Assembly: GCA_965245735.1 (NCBI GenBank)
Contig: CBDFAX010000001.1
Location: 62,001 to 126,000 of the forward strand
Direction: 5' to 3'
DNA: 64,000 nucleotides
Source of the DNA: Abiotrophia sp965245735
Lineage (GTDB): Bacteria > Bacillota > Bacilli > Lactobacillales > Aerococcaceae
Shown here: piece by piece, positions 1-8,808 of the stretch
Layout: the number at the start of each line of letters is the position of its first letter
Numbering within the stretch: the first letter of the stretch is position 1
Program-made: the position numbers and the translations under genes
The notes under the pieces: model-generated
Told to the model about the DNA's origin: nothing
Seen by the model: only the letters and a program-made list of their open reading frames with translations
Database searches by the model: none

Positions 1-1
1 T

Positions 2-37
2 AAAGTCATGGATGAGATTATAGCTGAAGAACAATAA
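2..37 (+). CDS. C-terminal tail of a sugar-binding protein (partial)
   Basis: An open frame enters from the left edge and ends at a TAA at 35-37. It encodes an eleven-residue tail, KVMDEIIAEEQ. It lies 16 bases before the first permease. In this operon type the gene before the two permeases encodes the extracellular solute-binding protein, and the lysine/glutamate-rich helix tail fits one. The assignment rests on context only, because too little sequence is visible for a domain call. Confidence 0.55.
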   Translation, partial: KVMDEIIAEEQ

Positions 38-53
38 TGAAGAGGTGGGAAGG

Positions 54-947
54 ATGTTAAGTCACAAGAAGAAAAATTGGCTCTGGGGATATGGATTTAT
101 AGCACCAACCATTATTGGATTATGTGTGCTCAACATCTTTCCCGCAATTCAGACCTTCTATCTTAGCTTCCATAAATCGGGAGCGTTTGGTAAAGGGGAT
201 AAGTTTGTTGGGTTGAAGAATTATGAGAAACTTTTAAGTGATCCACAGGTTTGGCAGGCAACATGGAATACGCTCAAGTATATGCTATTAGTCGTACCTC
301 CAACCATATTGATTGCGCTAGTCTTGGCTGTATTGCTTAATGGCAAGGTCAAAGGAAAAAACATCTACCGGACTATCTACTTCTTACCAATGGTCGCAGC
401 TCCGGCTGCCGTTACCATGGTTTGGCGTTGGCTCTATAATACAGACTTTGGTTTGATTAACACGTTATTGAAACAAGTTGGTATGGGGCCAGTCAAATGG
501 ACTGAAGATCCGACAGTCGCAATTTATGCGGTGGCGATTATCGGTATTTGGTCCTCTATTGGATATAGCATGGTTCTACTACTAGCTGGTCTTCAAGAAA
601 TTCCTAAGGATTTCTATGAAGCGGCTACTATTGATGGTGCATCGAAATTAGAGCAACTAGTGAAGATTACTATACCACTTTTATCTCCACAGATTTTCTT
701 TGTCCTAGTGACCAGTATTATTTCGGCTCTTCAAGTTTTCGACGTTATTTATATGATGATTGAACCAAGTAACCCTGCTTACGATAAGACGGTATCCTTG
801 GTGTATCTCTTCTATAATGCAACTTTTAAGTATTCAGATAAAGGATATGGCTCAGCTATTGTCATTTTCTTATTGGCAATCATCATGGTGATTACCGTCG
901 TGCAAATGCGATTGCAGAAAAAATGGGTTAATTACATGGAGGGATAA
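54..947 (+). CDS. Sugar ABC transporter permease (MsmF/RafF-like)
   Basis: Membrane subunit of a carbohydrate importer, likely for alpha-galactosides. The 297 residues have about six hydrophobic segments, the first at residues 10-35. A MalF-type EAA coupling loop lies near residue 195 (EAATIDGAS), where the ATPase would dock. The ATG at 54 is preferred over the GTG at 45, because that GTG lies inside the AGAGGTGG ribosome binding site. The next permease starts 3 bases after the stop, and an alpha-galactosidase follows. This arrangement is known from the raf/msm operons of streptococci. No ATPase gene is visible, so a shared MsmK-type ATPase is inferred. The exact substrate is not provable from sequence. 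Confidence 0.9.
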   Translation: MLSHKKKNWLWGYGFIAPTIIGLCVLNIFPAIQTFYLSFHKSGAFGKGDKFVGLKNYEKLLSDPQVWQATWNTLKYMLLVVPPTILIALVLAVLLNGKVKGKNIYRTIYFLPMVAAPAAVTMVWRWLYNTDFGLINTLLKQVGMGPVKWTEDPTVAIYAVAIIGIWSSIGYSMVLLLAGLQEIPKDFYEAATIDGASKLEQLVKITIPLLSPQIFFVLVTSIISALQVFDVIYMMIEPSNPAYDKTVSLVYLFYNATFKYSDKGYGSAIVIFLLAIIMVITVVQMRLQKKWVNYMEG

Positions 948-949
948 CA

Positions 950-1777
950 ATGTCTAAGAATATCGTATCAAAATTGATGGTGCATCTGATTCTGATTGCC
1001 GTTGTTATCAGCATGTTGATGCCCTTTATATGGATGATTCTAACATCATTTAAGACCACAACAGAAGCTACCCAGTTAGATCCTTTCGTGCTTTTCCCGG
1101 CTCAGTGGCGATTAGACGCGTATTCAGAGGTAATGAGAAATACAAATTTTCCTATCCTGTATTTCAACACTTTTGTATTAGTTGCCTTTCGAGTAGTCTG
1201 CGGTTTGCTTTTTTCCGCGATGGCGGCTTATGCTTTTGCGCGCCTGGAGTTTCCTGGGCGAGACTTTCTGTTTGGATTGGTACTATTCCAAATGATGATC
1301 CCATCGCAAATTTTCATCGTGCCCCAATATTTAATGGTAGATGGCATGGGAATGCGCAATACACTCTTTGCCCTAGTGTTCCCAGGATTAGTATCTGCCT
1401 TCGGGACTTTTCTATTGCGACAGTTCTTCATGGGCTTGCCAAAGTCGCTCGAAGAATCGGCGCTCTTGGATGGAGCTAATGTAGGACAGACTTTCTTTTC
1501 TATCATGTTGCCATTAGCAAAATCAGGGATGGTGGCGCTGGGGATTTTTACCGCCTTGTTTGCCTTCAAGGAATTGATGTGGCCTTTAATCATCAATACG
1601 CAAGCAGATATGGCAACTTTATCTTCAGCCTTGTCTAAGATTCAAGGCGCTTATACTGTCAACTATCCACAATTGATGGCAGCATCTGTTTTGTCTATCT
1701 GGCCTATGGTAGTAATCTATGCCTTCTTCCAACGTCAATTTATTCAAGGAATTGCGACTACTGGGGGCAAACTCTAA
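950..1777 (+). CDS. Sugar ABC transporter permease (MsmG/RafG-like)
   Basis: Second membrane subunit of the same importer, 275 residues, with MalG-type features. There is an N-terminal hydrophobic segment at residues 10-32 and a coupling loop near residue 170 (EESALLDGANVG). The C-terminus ends in the FFQRQFIQGI...GG pattern typical of MalG-family permeases. It starts 3 bases after the upstream permease and is followed after 24 bases by the alpha-galactosidase, so one transcript is likely. Family membership is secure. The raffinose/melibiose substrate is inferred from the neighbouring enzyme. Confidence 0.92.
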   Translation: MSKNIVSKLMVHLILIAVVISMLMPFIWMILTSFKTTTEATQLDPFVLFPAQWRLDAYSEVMRNTNFPILYFNTFVLVAFRVVCGLLFSAMAAYAFARLEFPGRDFLFGLVLFQMMIPSQIFIVPQYLMVDGMGMRNTLFALVFPGLVSAFGTFLLRQFFMGLPKSLEESALLDGANVGQTFFSIMLPLAKSGMVALGIFTALFAFKELMWPLIINTQADMATLSSALSKIQGAYTVNYPQLMAASVLSIWPMVVIYAFFQRQFIQGIATTGGKL

Positions 1778-1801
1778 TTCTTTGAAAGGAGCACATAAAC
1801 A

Positions 1802-4012
1802 ATGGAAGTTATTTTCGATAGTAGTCAACAAGTCTTCCACCTACGCAACCAGAAGCTGTCCTATCTGATTCAGTTGGAACGTTTTGGTTATGTCACTCAT
1901 CTCTATTTTGGGCCGCGCTTGGAACAATACAGTGGTATAGCGACTTATCCACGGATTCATCGCGATTTTGAAGTGGAGTCGGTCGAATTTGGAGCAGATG
2001 TACGTGATTTCTCGGTTGGGAATTTGCTTTATGAGTATAGTCAATATAATCGTGGGGATTTCCGGCACCCGGCCTTAGTCTTACGTCATGCTGATGGCTC
2101 CACAGTCAGTGATTTTCGGTATGACCGTCATGAAATTGTGGCGGGCAGTCCAACCTTGGAAGGCCTCCCTCATGCGAAAGTAGATGAGGGGCAAGAGGCG
2201 GTTACTCTCAAGCTCTATCTAAAAGATGCACTTAAAACGCTAGAACTTGTCTTGTCCTATACGATTTTTGAGGGGCAGGCAGTAGTGGTGAGATCAGTCG
2301 CTCTTCACAATAAGGGCAGTGAGACAAGTCGGATTGAGAAAATTTCCAGTTTTCAATTGGATTTGTCGCCACGGCAAGCAGAACTTATCCACTTAAACGG
2401 TACCTGGGCTCGGGAGCGATTCGTGGAGCGTGAGGCCATCCATCACGGCATCAAAGTTCTAGATAGTAAACGAGGAACGAGCAGCCACCACCAGAGTCCT
2501 TATATGGCCATCGTAGCGCCTGAGACGACTGAGCATTTAGGTCAGGCTTTGGGTGCCCAACTCATTTACAGTGGTAGCTTCGAGATGTCTGTTCAGATGG
2601 ACTCTTATAATCAAATTCGGCTTCAGGCAGGCATACAATCGCTAGGATTGGATTGGGAGTTGGTTCCTGGGGAAAGCTTCCAAACTCCACAGGTTGTCTT
2701 GGCTTATAGTAATCGTGGCTTGAATGGCTTGTCCCAAGCTTATCATGATTTTGTCAGTCAGCATCTGATTCCAAGTCGCTTCCGCGGTGTGGAACGTCCT
2801 ATTCTCATAAATAACTGGGAAGCAACCTATTTTGACTTTGATCAACCTAGATTGCACGCCTTGATTGACCAAGCAGCTGATCTTGGAGTTGAACTCTTCG
2901 TCCTAGATGATGGTTGGTTCGGCCAACGTAACCATGATAATAGTTCGCTGGGTGATTGGTTTGAACAGGAAAGTAAATTGCCACAGGGCTTGGTAGGTTT
3001 ATCGGATTATGTTCATGGAAAAGGGATGAAGTTTGGACTCTGGTTTGAACCTGAGATGATTTCAGAAAATAGTAATCTCTTTCGGGAGCATCCTGAGTGG
3101 GCCATCCAGACACCCGGTCGAAGTTTGACACCTGGTCGTCAGCAGTTAGTCTTGAATATGGCCAATCCAGAAGTCCGAGATAACCTCTTCCAACAGATTA
3201 GCAAAACCCTGGATCAAGTACCGATTGACTATATCAAGTGGGATATGAACCGTCATCTTACTGAAGTCTATGCTCTACATTTACCGGGCCAGGCTCAGGG
3301 CCAGGTAGCTCATCGTTATACTTTGGGTATCTATGAGCTCATGGAACGGTTGACTAAGGCCTATCCTCACATTCTATTCGAAAGTTGTTCAGGTGGGGGA
3401 GGTCGTTTTGACTTAGGCATTCTCGCCTATATGCCACAAACCTGGACTTCGGATAACACGGATGCTGTAGAGCGCCTGAAGATTCAGTATGGGACTTCCA
3501 TGATGGTGCCACAGCACACCATGGGAGCTCATGTATCCGCAGTGCCTAACCATCAAACACATCGTGTGACCCCTCTCGCGACTCGGGCCCAGGTCGCCTA
3601 CTTTGGTGACTTTGGTTATGAGCTCGATTTAACCAAACTGCCAAAAGAAGAACTTGAAAGCATTCGACAACAAGTGAACTTCTACAAGCGACATCGTGCT
3701 CTCTTCCAGTTTGGTCGCTTTAGTCGCCTGCTAAGTCCTTTCCAGGATAACCTGACAGCCTGGATGGTGGTTAGCCCAGAGCAAGATCAGGCAATGGTCT
3801 TGTTAGCTCAGACTCTAACTCAAGCTTCCATGCCTTTGCAGGTGCTTAAGTTACAGGACTTGTGCCCAGAAAGGCGTTATCAAGTGAAGTCAGAGGAGCA
3901 GGAATTTGTCACTACCGGGGCAGAACTCATGCAAGTAGGCTTCTATGTCTTTCCACAATTGGAGGGTGACTATGCAAGCCGACTCTACCATGTCAAGGCA
4001 TTGGTAGATTAA
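1802..4012 (+). CDS. aga: Alpha-galactosidase, glycoside hydrolase family 36
   Basis: Hydrolyses terminal alpha-1,6-galactose from melibiose, raffinose or stachyose in the cytoplasm. The protein has 736 residues, the usual length for GH36 tetrameric enzymes. The N-terminal beta-sandwich covers about residues 1-330. The central TIM barrel carries the nucleophile in YIKWDMNRH (Asp481) and the acid/base in WTSDNTDAVERL (Asp551). The 70-residue spacing matches characterised GH36 enzymes. The CSGGGGRFD substrate loop lies between them. No signal peptide is visible, which fits action on imported sugar. The start ATG follows a GAAAGGAG site. It is the last gene of the operon, before the palindrome at 4059-4098. 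Confidence 0.96.
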   Translation: MEVIFDSSQQVFHLRNQKLSYLIQLERFGYVTHLYFGPRLEQYSGIATYPRIHRDFEVESVEFGADVRDFSVGNLLYEYSQYNRGDFRHPALVLRHADGSTVSDFRYDRHEIVAGSPTLEGLPHAKVDEGQEAVTLKLYLKDALKTLELVLSYTIFEGQAVVVRSVALHNKGSETSRIEKISSFQLDLSPRQAELIHLNGTWARERFVEREAIHHGIKVLDSKRGTSSHHQSPYMAIVAPETTEHLGQALGAQLIYSGSFEMSVQMDSYNQIRLQAGIQSLGLDWELVPGESFQTPQVVLAYSNRGLNGLSQAYHDFVSQHLIPSRFRGVERPILINNWEATYFDFDQPRLHALIDQAADLGVELFVLDDGWFGQRNHDNSSLGDWFEQESKLPQGLVGLSDYVHGKGMKFGLWFEPEMISENSNLFREHPEWAIQTPGRSLTPGRQQLVLNMANPEVRDNLFQQISKTLDQVPIDYIKWDMNRHLTEVYALHLPGQAQGQVAHRYTLGIYELMERLTKAYPHILFESCSGGGGRFDLGILAYMPQTWTSDNTDAVERLKIQYGTSMMVPQHTMGAHVSAVPNHQTHRVTPLATRAQVAYFGDFGYELDLTKLPKEELESIRQQVNFYKRHRALFQFGRFSRLLSPFQDNLTAWMVVSPEQDQAMVLLAQTLTQASMPLQVLKLQDLCPERRYQVKSEEQEFVTTGAELMQVGFYVFPQLEGDYASRLYHVKALVD

Positions 4013-4058
4013 GAATTAGACATTCAGCACCTGGTTTTTTAGGTCTTGAGGTAAAAAT

Positions 4059-4098
4059 AAACTTCCCATTATATCATATATGATATAATGGGAAGTTT
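4059..4098. repeat. 40-bp perfect palindrome, copy 1
   Basis: Arms of 18 bases (AAACTTCCCATTATATCA and its complement) flank a self-complementary TATA centre. It lies 46 bases after the alpha-galactosidase stop and is followed by a short T run. A hairpin could end the aga transcript, although its inner stem is very AT-rich for a terminator. Each strand carries TATAAT in one arm. The central 32 bases recur exactly at 63571-63602. Confidence 0.9.
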
Positions 4099-4217
4099 TC
4101 TTATTAGCCGTTTTCTAAGAAATACTTAAATTTTCACGCTTAGCAGTCAAAATTCATAAGAAATTCGTAATTTTCCAGTATAATAAGGGACATGAATGAA
4201 GTAATGAGGTGATCATA

Positions 4218-6329
4218 ATGGCCAGTCAAGCAAGTTTTAGAAGCCGGCTTTGGCAAGGTTTCAAAGGCATCTGGCGGTATTACCGTGGCTGGAAATGGTT
4301 AATCCTTATCGGCATGTCAATCACACTAGTTATGTCGACCTACCTGGTTTTTATCGCTAAGACGACCAATGTGGCTATGCTACAAGATGCACTCAAGACG
4401 GTTACAACCATTTATGATAAGAATGACCAAGAAGCTGGGACACTGAGTGCCCAGAAGGGAACCTATATAAATCTAGACCAGATGTCTACCACTATACGTG
4501 AAGCGGTGGTGGCAACGGAAGACAAGCGATTTTATCAGCATAACGGATTTGATGCCCAAGGGATAGGGCGTGCTCTAGTGCGATTTGTAATCAATCGTAA
4601 TACCTCTGGCGGGGGCGGCTCGACCTTGACCCAACAATTGGTTAAGAATGCCTTCTTGACTCTAGACCAAACCTTGCAACGTAAACTTAAGGAATTCTTC
4701 CTAGCCTTGGAAGTCGAGAAGCAATTCAGTAAAGACCAGATTCTAGAGATGTACCTCAATCATGCCTACTTTGGCAATGGGGTCTGGGGTGTCGAAGATG
4801 CCTCGCAACGTTATTTTGGTCACTCGGCAGCTAGCCTTTCTTGGAATGAGGCAGCGGTTCTGACAGGTATTCTCAAAGGGCCTTCACTCTTTAACCCTAT
4901 TGATGACTACGAGGCGGCAATCGAACGTCGTAACGTAGTAGTTGGTCTCTTGGAACAGGAGTCAGTGATAGATAGTCAAACGGCGCAGTCAATTAAATCT
5001 TCAGGTATTGAACTTCATGATGCCTATGTGGCTAAGGAGCAGGACCAATATCCGGCCTATTTCGACGCAGTGTTAGATGAGGCGGTAGCTGAAACTGGGA
5101 TTCCTGAAGCGGACTTGCTGGCTAAGGGCTATAAGATTTATACCTACCTTAATCCTGAATATCAAAATGCCTTGGATTCAGCCTATCAAGTGCAGGGGAT
5201 TTTCCCAGATGATAATACGGGAACTCCATTAGTACAGAGCGCCTCAGTTGTGGTAGAGCCTTCAACAGGTGGTGTGATGGCTATCTACGGTGGGCGAGGT
5301 GATTACGTCCACCGTGGTTTTAACCGGGCAACTGACATGAGACGCTCGCCAGGTTCTACAATCAAGCCACTGGCGGTCTATGAGCCAGCGCTTGAGGCGG
5401 GTTATAAAATTAATAGTCAGGTACCTGATCAGGTAAGATCTTATGGTAACAACCATTACGCACCGGAGAACTATGATCGTCAGACTGACCCATCTGGTCA
5501 AGTCCCACTTTATTATGCCTTAGCCCAAAGTAAGAACACTTCGGCCGTCTATTTAATGGATCAACTGGGGATTGGTAAGTCAGTGCAAAAATTAGATCAA
5601 TTTGGTCTCAAGATTCAAGCTCAAGACCAACAACTCACCTTGGCCTTGGGCGCCCTCAGCCAAGGGGTATCTCCTTTGCAGATGGCTAGTGCCTATGCAG
5701 CCTTTGCCAACAAGGGGATTCGTAATGATAGCTACTTAATTCGTCAAATTAAAGACGCCAGTGGCCATATTATCTATCAGAATACTCGCCCAACTAAATA
5801 TATGGTAATGACACCACGAGTAGCAGCCGACATGACCAGCATGATGTTGGAAACTTATGGCGGTAATGGGACAGGTTATGGTGCCGGACCTAGTTTTGGT
5901 CAAATCGCGGGTAAAACAGGGTCAACGGAAGTATCAGACGGCAACATGGCAACTCGTGATAAATGGATGATTGGCTATACGCCAGATTTTGTTATTGCTT
6001 CTTGGGTAGGCTTAGATAAGACTGGGGAGCAATCACTGGATGATTTAATGCCTAGCGGTATGCGCCAGCTCTTCTCTATTCAGACTACTAATCTCATGTC
6101 AGCATCGCCACAGACTTCCTTTGGTTTGGAAATGGCTTCGCAGATGACAACCGACACCAATCCGGTTGCTGATGCGGTTCAGCACTATAATGTTGGAGAA
6201 ACCATTGATCAGGGCGCTAAATGGGTTAACCAAAATGCGGGGAACCTATGGGACGACATTGTCTTCACCACCAAGGAAGCTGTGCGTGGTGTGGGTGATT
6301 GGTGGCGCTCGATTGACTGGCCATTTTAA
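4218..6329 (+). CDS. Class A penicillin-binding protein (transglycosylase/transpeptidase)
   Basis: Polymerises lipid II into glycan strands and cross-links stem peptides at the outer face of the membrane. It has 703 residues. A short cytoplasmic tail and one membrane anchor at about residues 25-45 precede the GT51 domain, with catalytic Glu101 in EDKRFY, GGSTLTQQLVKN and a MYLNHAYFGNGVWG block. The transpeptidase follows with SxxK at Ser380-Lys383, an SKN motif and KTGS at 566-569. The ATG at 4218 is chosen because the upstream GTG at 4209 lies within the GAGGTG binding site. The architecture resembles PBP2a of streptococci. It precedes the MurT/GatD cell-wall pair. Confidence 0.95.
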   Translation: MASQASFRSRLWQGFKGIWRYYRGWKWLILIGMSITLVMSTYLVFIAKTTNVAMLQDALKTVTTIYDKNDQEAGTLSAQKGTYINLDQMSTTIREAVVATEDKRFYQHNGFDAQGIGRALVRFVINRNTSGGGGSTLTQQLVKNAFLTLDQTLQRKLKEFFLALEVEKQFSKDQILEMYLNHAYFGNGVWGVEDASQRYFGHSAASLSWNEAAVLTGILKGPSLFNPIDDYEAAIERRNVVVGLLEQESVIDSQTAQSIKSSGIELHDAYVAKEQDQYPAYFDAVLDEAVAETGIPEADLLAKGYKIYTYLNPEYQNALDSAYQVQGIFPDDNTGTPLVQSASVVVEPSTGGVMAIYGGRGDYVHRGFNRATDMRRSPGSTIKPLAVYEPALEAGYKINSQVPDQVRSYGNNHYAPENYDRQTDPSGQVPLYYALAQSKNTSAVYLMDQLGIGKSVQKLDQFGLKIQAQDQQLTLALGALSQGVSPLQMASAYAAFANKGIRNDSYLIRQIKDASGHIIYQNTRPTKYMVMTPRVAADMTSMMLETYGGNGTGYGAGPSFGQIAGKTGSTEVSDGNMATRDKWMIGYTPDFVIASWVGLDKTGEQSLDDLMPSGMRQLFSIQTTNLMSASPQTSFGLEMASQMTTDTNPVADAVQHYNVGETIDQGAKWVNQNAGNLWDDIVFTTKEAVRGVGDWWRSIDWPF

Positions 6330-6343
6330 GCTAGATAGTTAGA

Positions 6344-6373
6344 GAAAGCAGGGGCCTCGGTCCTTGCTTTTTG
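6344..6373 (+). terminator. Rho-independent terminator after the PBP gene
   Basis: Hairpin with arms AGCAGGGGCC and GGTCCTTGCT around TC, with two mismatches, followed by TTTTTG. Confidence 0.7.
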
Positions 6374-6506
6374 CTGGCTAGGGGGATAAAATAGAGGTTG
6401 AGTTTTGTGTCTTAAATTCTATGATGCGTTTGTCTTATTAGGTCTATTTGCAGGCCTATTTACTATCTTAATGAAGCCAAAATTTTGAAGTTGAAGGAGT
6501 CTCTTT

Positions 6507-7847
6507 ATGACCTTACGAAGTAAATTAGCGACCGGTGTAGGTCGCTTAACCCGCTGGGCTTTAACAACTTTTACCAGTGGAGGTTCTAGCCTACCTGGCA
6601 AATTAGCTCTAGCCCTAGATCCAAATCTTCTAGCCGAGTTGGCTAAGAACTATGATGTCGTCATTATTACTGGTACAAATGGTAAGACCTTAACGACAGC
6701 GTTGACAGTCCACGCCTTAGCTCAGTCTTACGACCACATCCTGACTAATCCAACAGGTTCTAATATGAAGCAAGGGATTGTGTCCACCTTCCTGTCTGCA
6801 CCTACCTTACCTAAAGGGCAACGAGGTGTAGCCGTTCTGGAAGTCGATGAGGGCTCCCTTAAACACGTGGTTAAGGCACTAGCTCCTAAGGCTTTTGTCC
6901 ACACTAACGTTTTCCGGGACCAAATGGACCGCTATGGCGAAATCTATACTATTTATAAACTCATGGCGGACGCTGCTAAGCAGGTGCCAGAAGCGACTGT
7001 GATTGCCAATGGGGATTCTCCACTCTTCAATTCAGTGGCTTTGCCTAATCCTCGAGTATACTTTGGTTTTGATCATGAAGAGGACCATGAGGTAACGCCT
7101 CACTATAATACGGATGGTATTCTCTGCCCAGAATGTCAGCATATCCTTCGCTATCACAGCAATACCTATGCCAATTTAGGGAAATACTATTGCCCGCATT
7201 GTGGCTTCAAACGTCCAGATTTAAGTTATCGCGTGACGGCGCTAGAAGAATTAGCGCTGACTCATTCGCGTTTTGCCATTGAAGGGCATGAGTATGCTAT
7301 TCCAGTGGCAGGGCTCTATAATATCTATAATGCCCTAGCAGCTTATAGTGTGGCTCGTGAATTTGGTGTATCTCCTGAGGCTATTGAAGCTGGCTTTAAG
7401 CAAGCAGAGCGGGTATTCGGCCGGCAAGAGTTCTTCCAAGTAGGAGATAAGAAAGTTTTACTTAATTTGGTTAAGAACCCAGTCGGCTTGGACCAGGTCT
7501 TAGCGCTTATTAAATTAGATCCCGAACCTTATAATTTAGTGGCCATTCTCAATAACCGCTATGCGGATGGGACAGACGTCAGCTGGATTTGGGATGGTCA
7601 CTATGAACAGATGGTTGATTTTCCAATCCAAGAAGTCTATACGGCAGGGATGCGGGTTAAGGATATGACCAAGCGTCTTGAGGTAGCAGGACTTGATTCA
7701 GAACGCATCCATGAGTTAGATAGTCTTGAGGCGGTTGTTGCGGCTATTGAAGCGAGCACGACACCACATATTCATATCTTGGCTACCTATACCGCCATGT
7801 TAGATTTACGTAAATTACTAGTAGCCAAGGGCTACCTGAAACAATAA
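6507..7847 (+). CDS. murT: Lipid II isoglutaminyl synthase, MurT subunit
   Basis: The ATP-using subunit that activates the D-glutamate carboxylate of lipid II so that GatD can amidate it to isoglutamine. It has 446 residues. The Mur-ligase P-loop GTNGKT is at 56-61. A Cys4 zinc ribbon sits inside the central domain (Cys207, Cys210, Cys229, Cys232), a MurT hallmark absent from classical Mur ligases. The C-terminal DUF1727 region follows, with the NPVGLDQVL stretch. GatD starts 19 bases downstream, and the pair is conserved in Gram-positive cocci. The product is a substrate for PBP cross-linking, consistent with the PBP gene upstream. Confidence 0.95.
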   Translation: MTLRSKLATGVGRLTRWALTTFTSGGSSLPGKLALALDPNLLAELAKNYDVVIITGTNGKTLTTALTVHALAQSYDHILTNPTGSNMKQGIVSTFLSAPTLPKGQRGVAVLEVDEGSLKHVVKALAPKAFVHTNVFRDQMDRYGEIYTIYKLMADAAKQVPEATVIANGDSPLFNSVALPNPRVYFGFDHEEDHEVTPHYNTDGILCPECQHILRYHSNTYANLGKYYCPHCGFKRPDLSYRVTALEELALTHSRFAIEGHEYAIPVAGLYNIYNALAAYSVAREFGVSPEAIEAGFKQAERVFGRQEFFQVGDKKVLLNLVKNPVGLDQVLALIKLDPEPYNLVAILNNRYADGTDVSWIWDGHYEQMVDFPIQEVYTAGMRVKDMTKRLEVAGLDSERIHELDSLEAVVAAIEASTTPHIHILATYTAMLDLRKLLVAKGYLKQ

Positions 7848-7866
7848 AATGGGAGGGCTAGATTGA

Positions 7867-8538
7867 ATGAAAACTTTACGAATCTGCCATCTCTATGGCA
7901 ATCTCTTGAATACCTATGGAGATAATGGTAATCTCCTCATGCTGCAATACCATGCCAAACAAGCCGGCTATCAAGTAGAAACAAAATTGGTCAGTCTAGG
8001 TGATGATTTTAAGGCGGATGACTACGATATCGTCTTTATCGGTGGTGGTCAGGATTACGAGCAGGGGATTATTGCGCGCGATATTGGCCGTCTAAAGGAT
8101 GAATTAGAGCGTTATATTGAATCAGATGGTGTCTTGCTTGCCATTTGTGGTGGCTTCCAATTTTTGGGTCAATACTATATGACAGCAGAAGGGCAGAAAA
8201 TTGAATGCCTAGGTATTTTTCCACATAAGACAGAACGCCAAGAAGGCACTCGCTTCATCGGGGATATTGAAATCTATGATGAAGTCAATCAAGTGACTTA
8301 TTATGGCTTTGAAAATCATAATGGGGTGACCACGCTAGGTCCCAATCAAGCACCGCTTGGTCGCGTAGTGACCGGTCATGGGAACAATGGCCAAGACAAA
8401 ACCGAGGGTATGCACTATCGCAATACTTATGGTAGCTATTTCCACGGCCCGCTTCTAGTACGGAATGAAGGTTTAGCAAAACATTTGGTAGCATTGGCTA
8501 TTGCCAATCATGAAGCTAAGAAGGCTTCAAAAGTCTGA
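7867..8538 (+). CDS. gatD: Lipid II isoglutaminyl synthase, glutaminase subunit GatD
   Basis: Class I glutamine amidotransferase that releases ammonia from glutamine for MurT. It has 223 residues. The nucleophile Cys94 lies in AICGGFQFLG, the position known for staphylococcal and pneumococcal GatD. A histidine in YFHGPLL (His193) is the likely catalytic base. It follows murT by 19 bases with a GGGAGGG binding site, so co-translation is probable. The hairpin at 8558-8586 ends the unit. Confidence 0.95.
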   Translation: MKTLRICHLYGNLLNTYGDNGNLLMLQYHAKQAGYQVETKLVSLGDDFKADDYDIVFIGGGQDYEQGIIARDIGRLKDELERYIESDGVLLAICGGFQFLGQYYMTAEGQKIECLGIFPHKTERQEGTRFIGDIEIYDEVNQVTYYGFENHNGVTTLGPNQAPLGRVVTGHGNNGQDKTEGMHYRNTYGSYFHGPLLVRNEGLAKHLVALAIANHEAKKASKV

Positions 8539-8557
8539 GCCAGCTATAAAGGATTAA

Positions 8558-8586
8558 AGAGAGACTAGTTGCCTAGTCTCTTTTCT
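8558..8586 (+). terminator. Terminator after gatD
   Basis: Perfect arms AGAGACTAG and CTAGTCTCT with a four-base loop, followed by TTTTCTT. Confidence 0.85.
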
Positions 8587-8747
8587 TGTGACTTAAGTAA
8601 GAGGTGATGGCGGATCTCTGAAGAAGTTTCACAAACATAATCTCAGGATGTAGGTGATTAAATGAGAAGTTCGTGATAACTATTTACTAGCTTTGACTTC
8701 TGTGTTTGTCCTTCTAAGGATTATTTTCAGAAAAATGAAAAACTACC

Positions 8748-8776
8748 TTGCAATAAGATTAGAAATAAGTTAAAAT
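8748..8776 (+). promoter_or_regulatory. Promoter for the EIIC-like gene
   Basis: TTGCAA at 8748-8753, 17 bases, then TAAAAT at 8771-8776, which is 33 bases before the ATG. Confidence 0.6.
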
Positions 8777-8808
8777 TATGGCATCCTAAAAAGAAACGAG
8801 GTATCTCT

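Noticed and set aside
1105..1479. 124-codon frame inside the second permease gene
   Set aside because: Shadow of the permease in another frame, without a binding site or domain.
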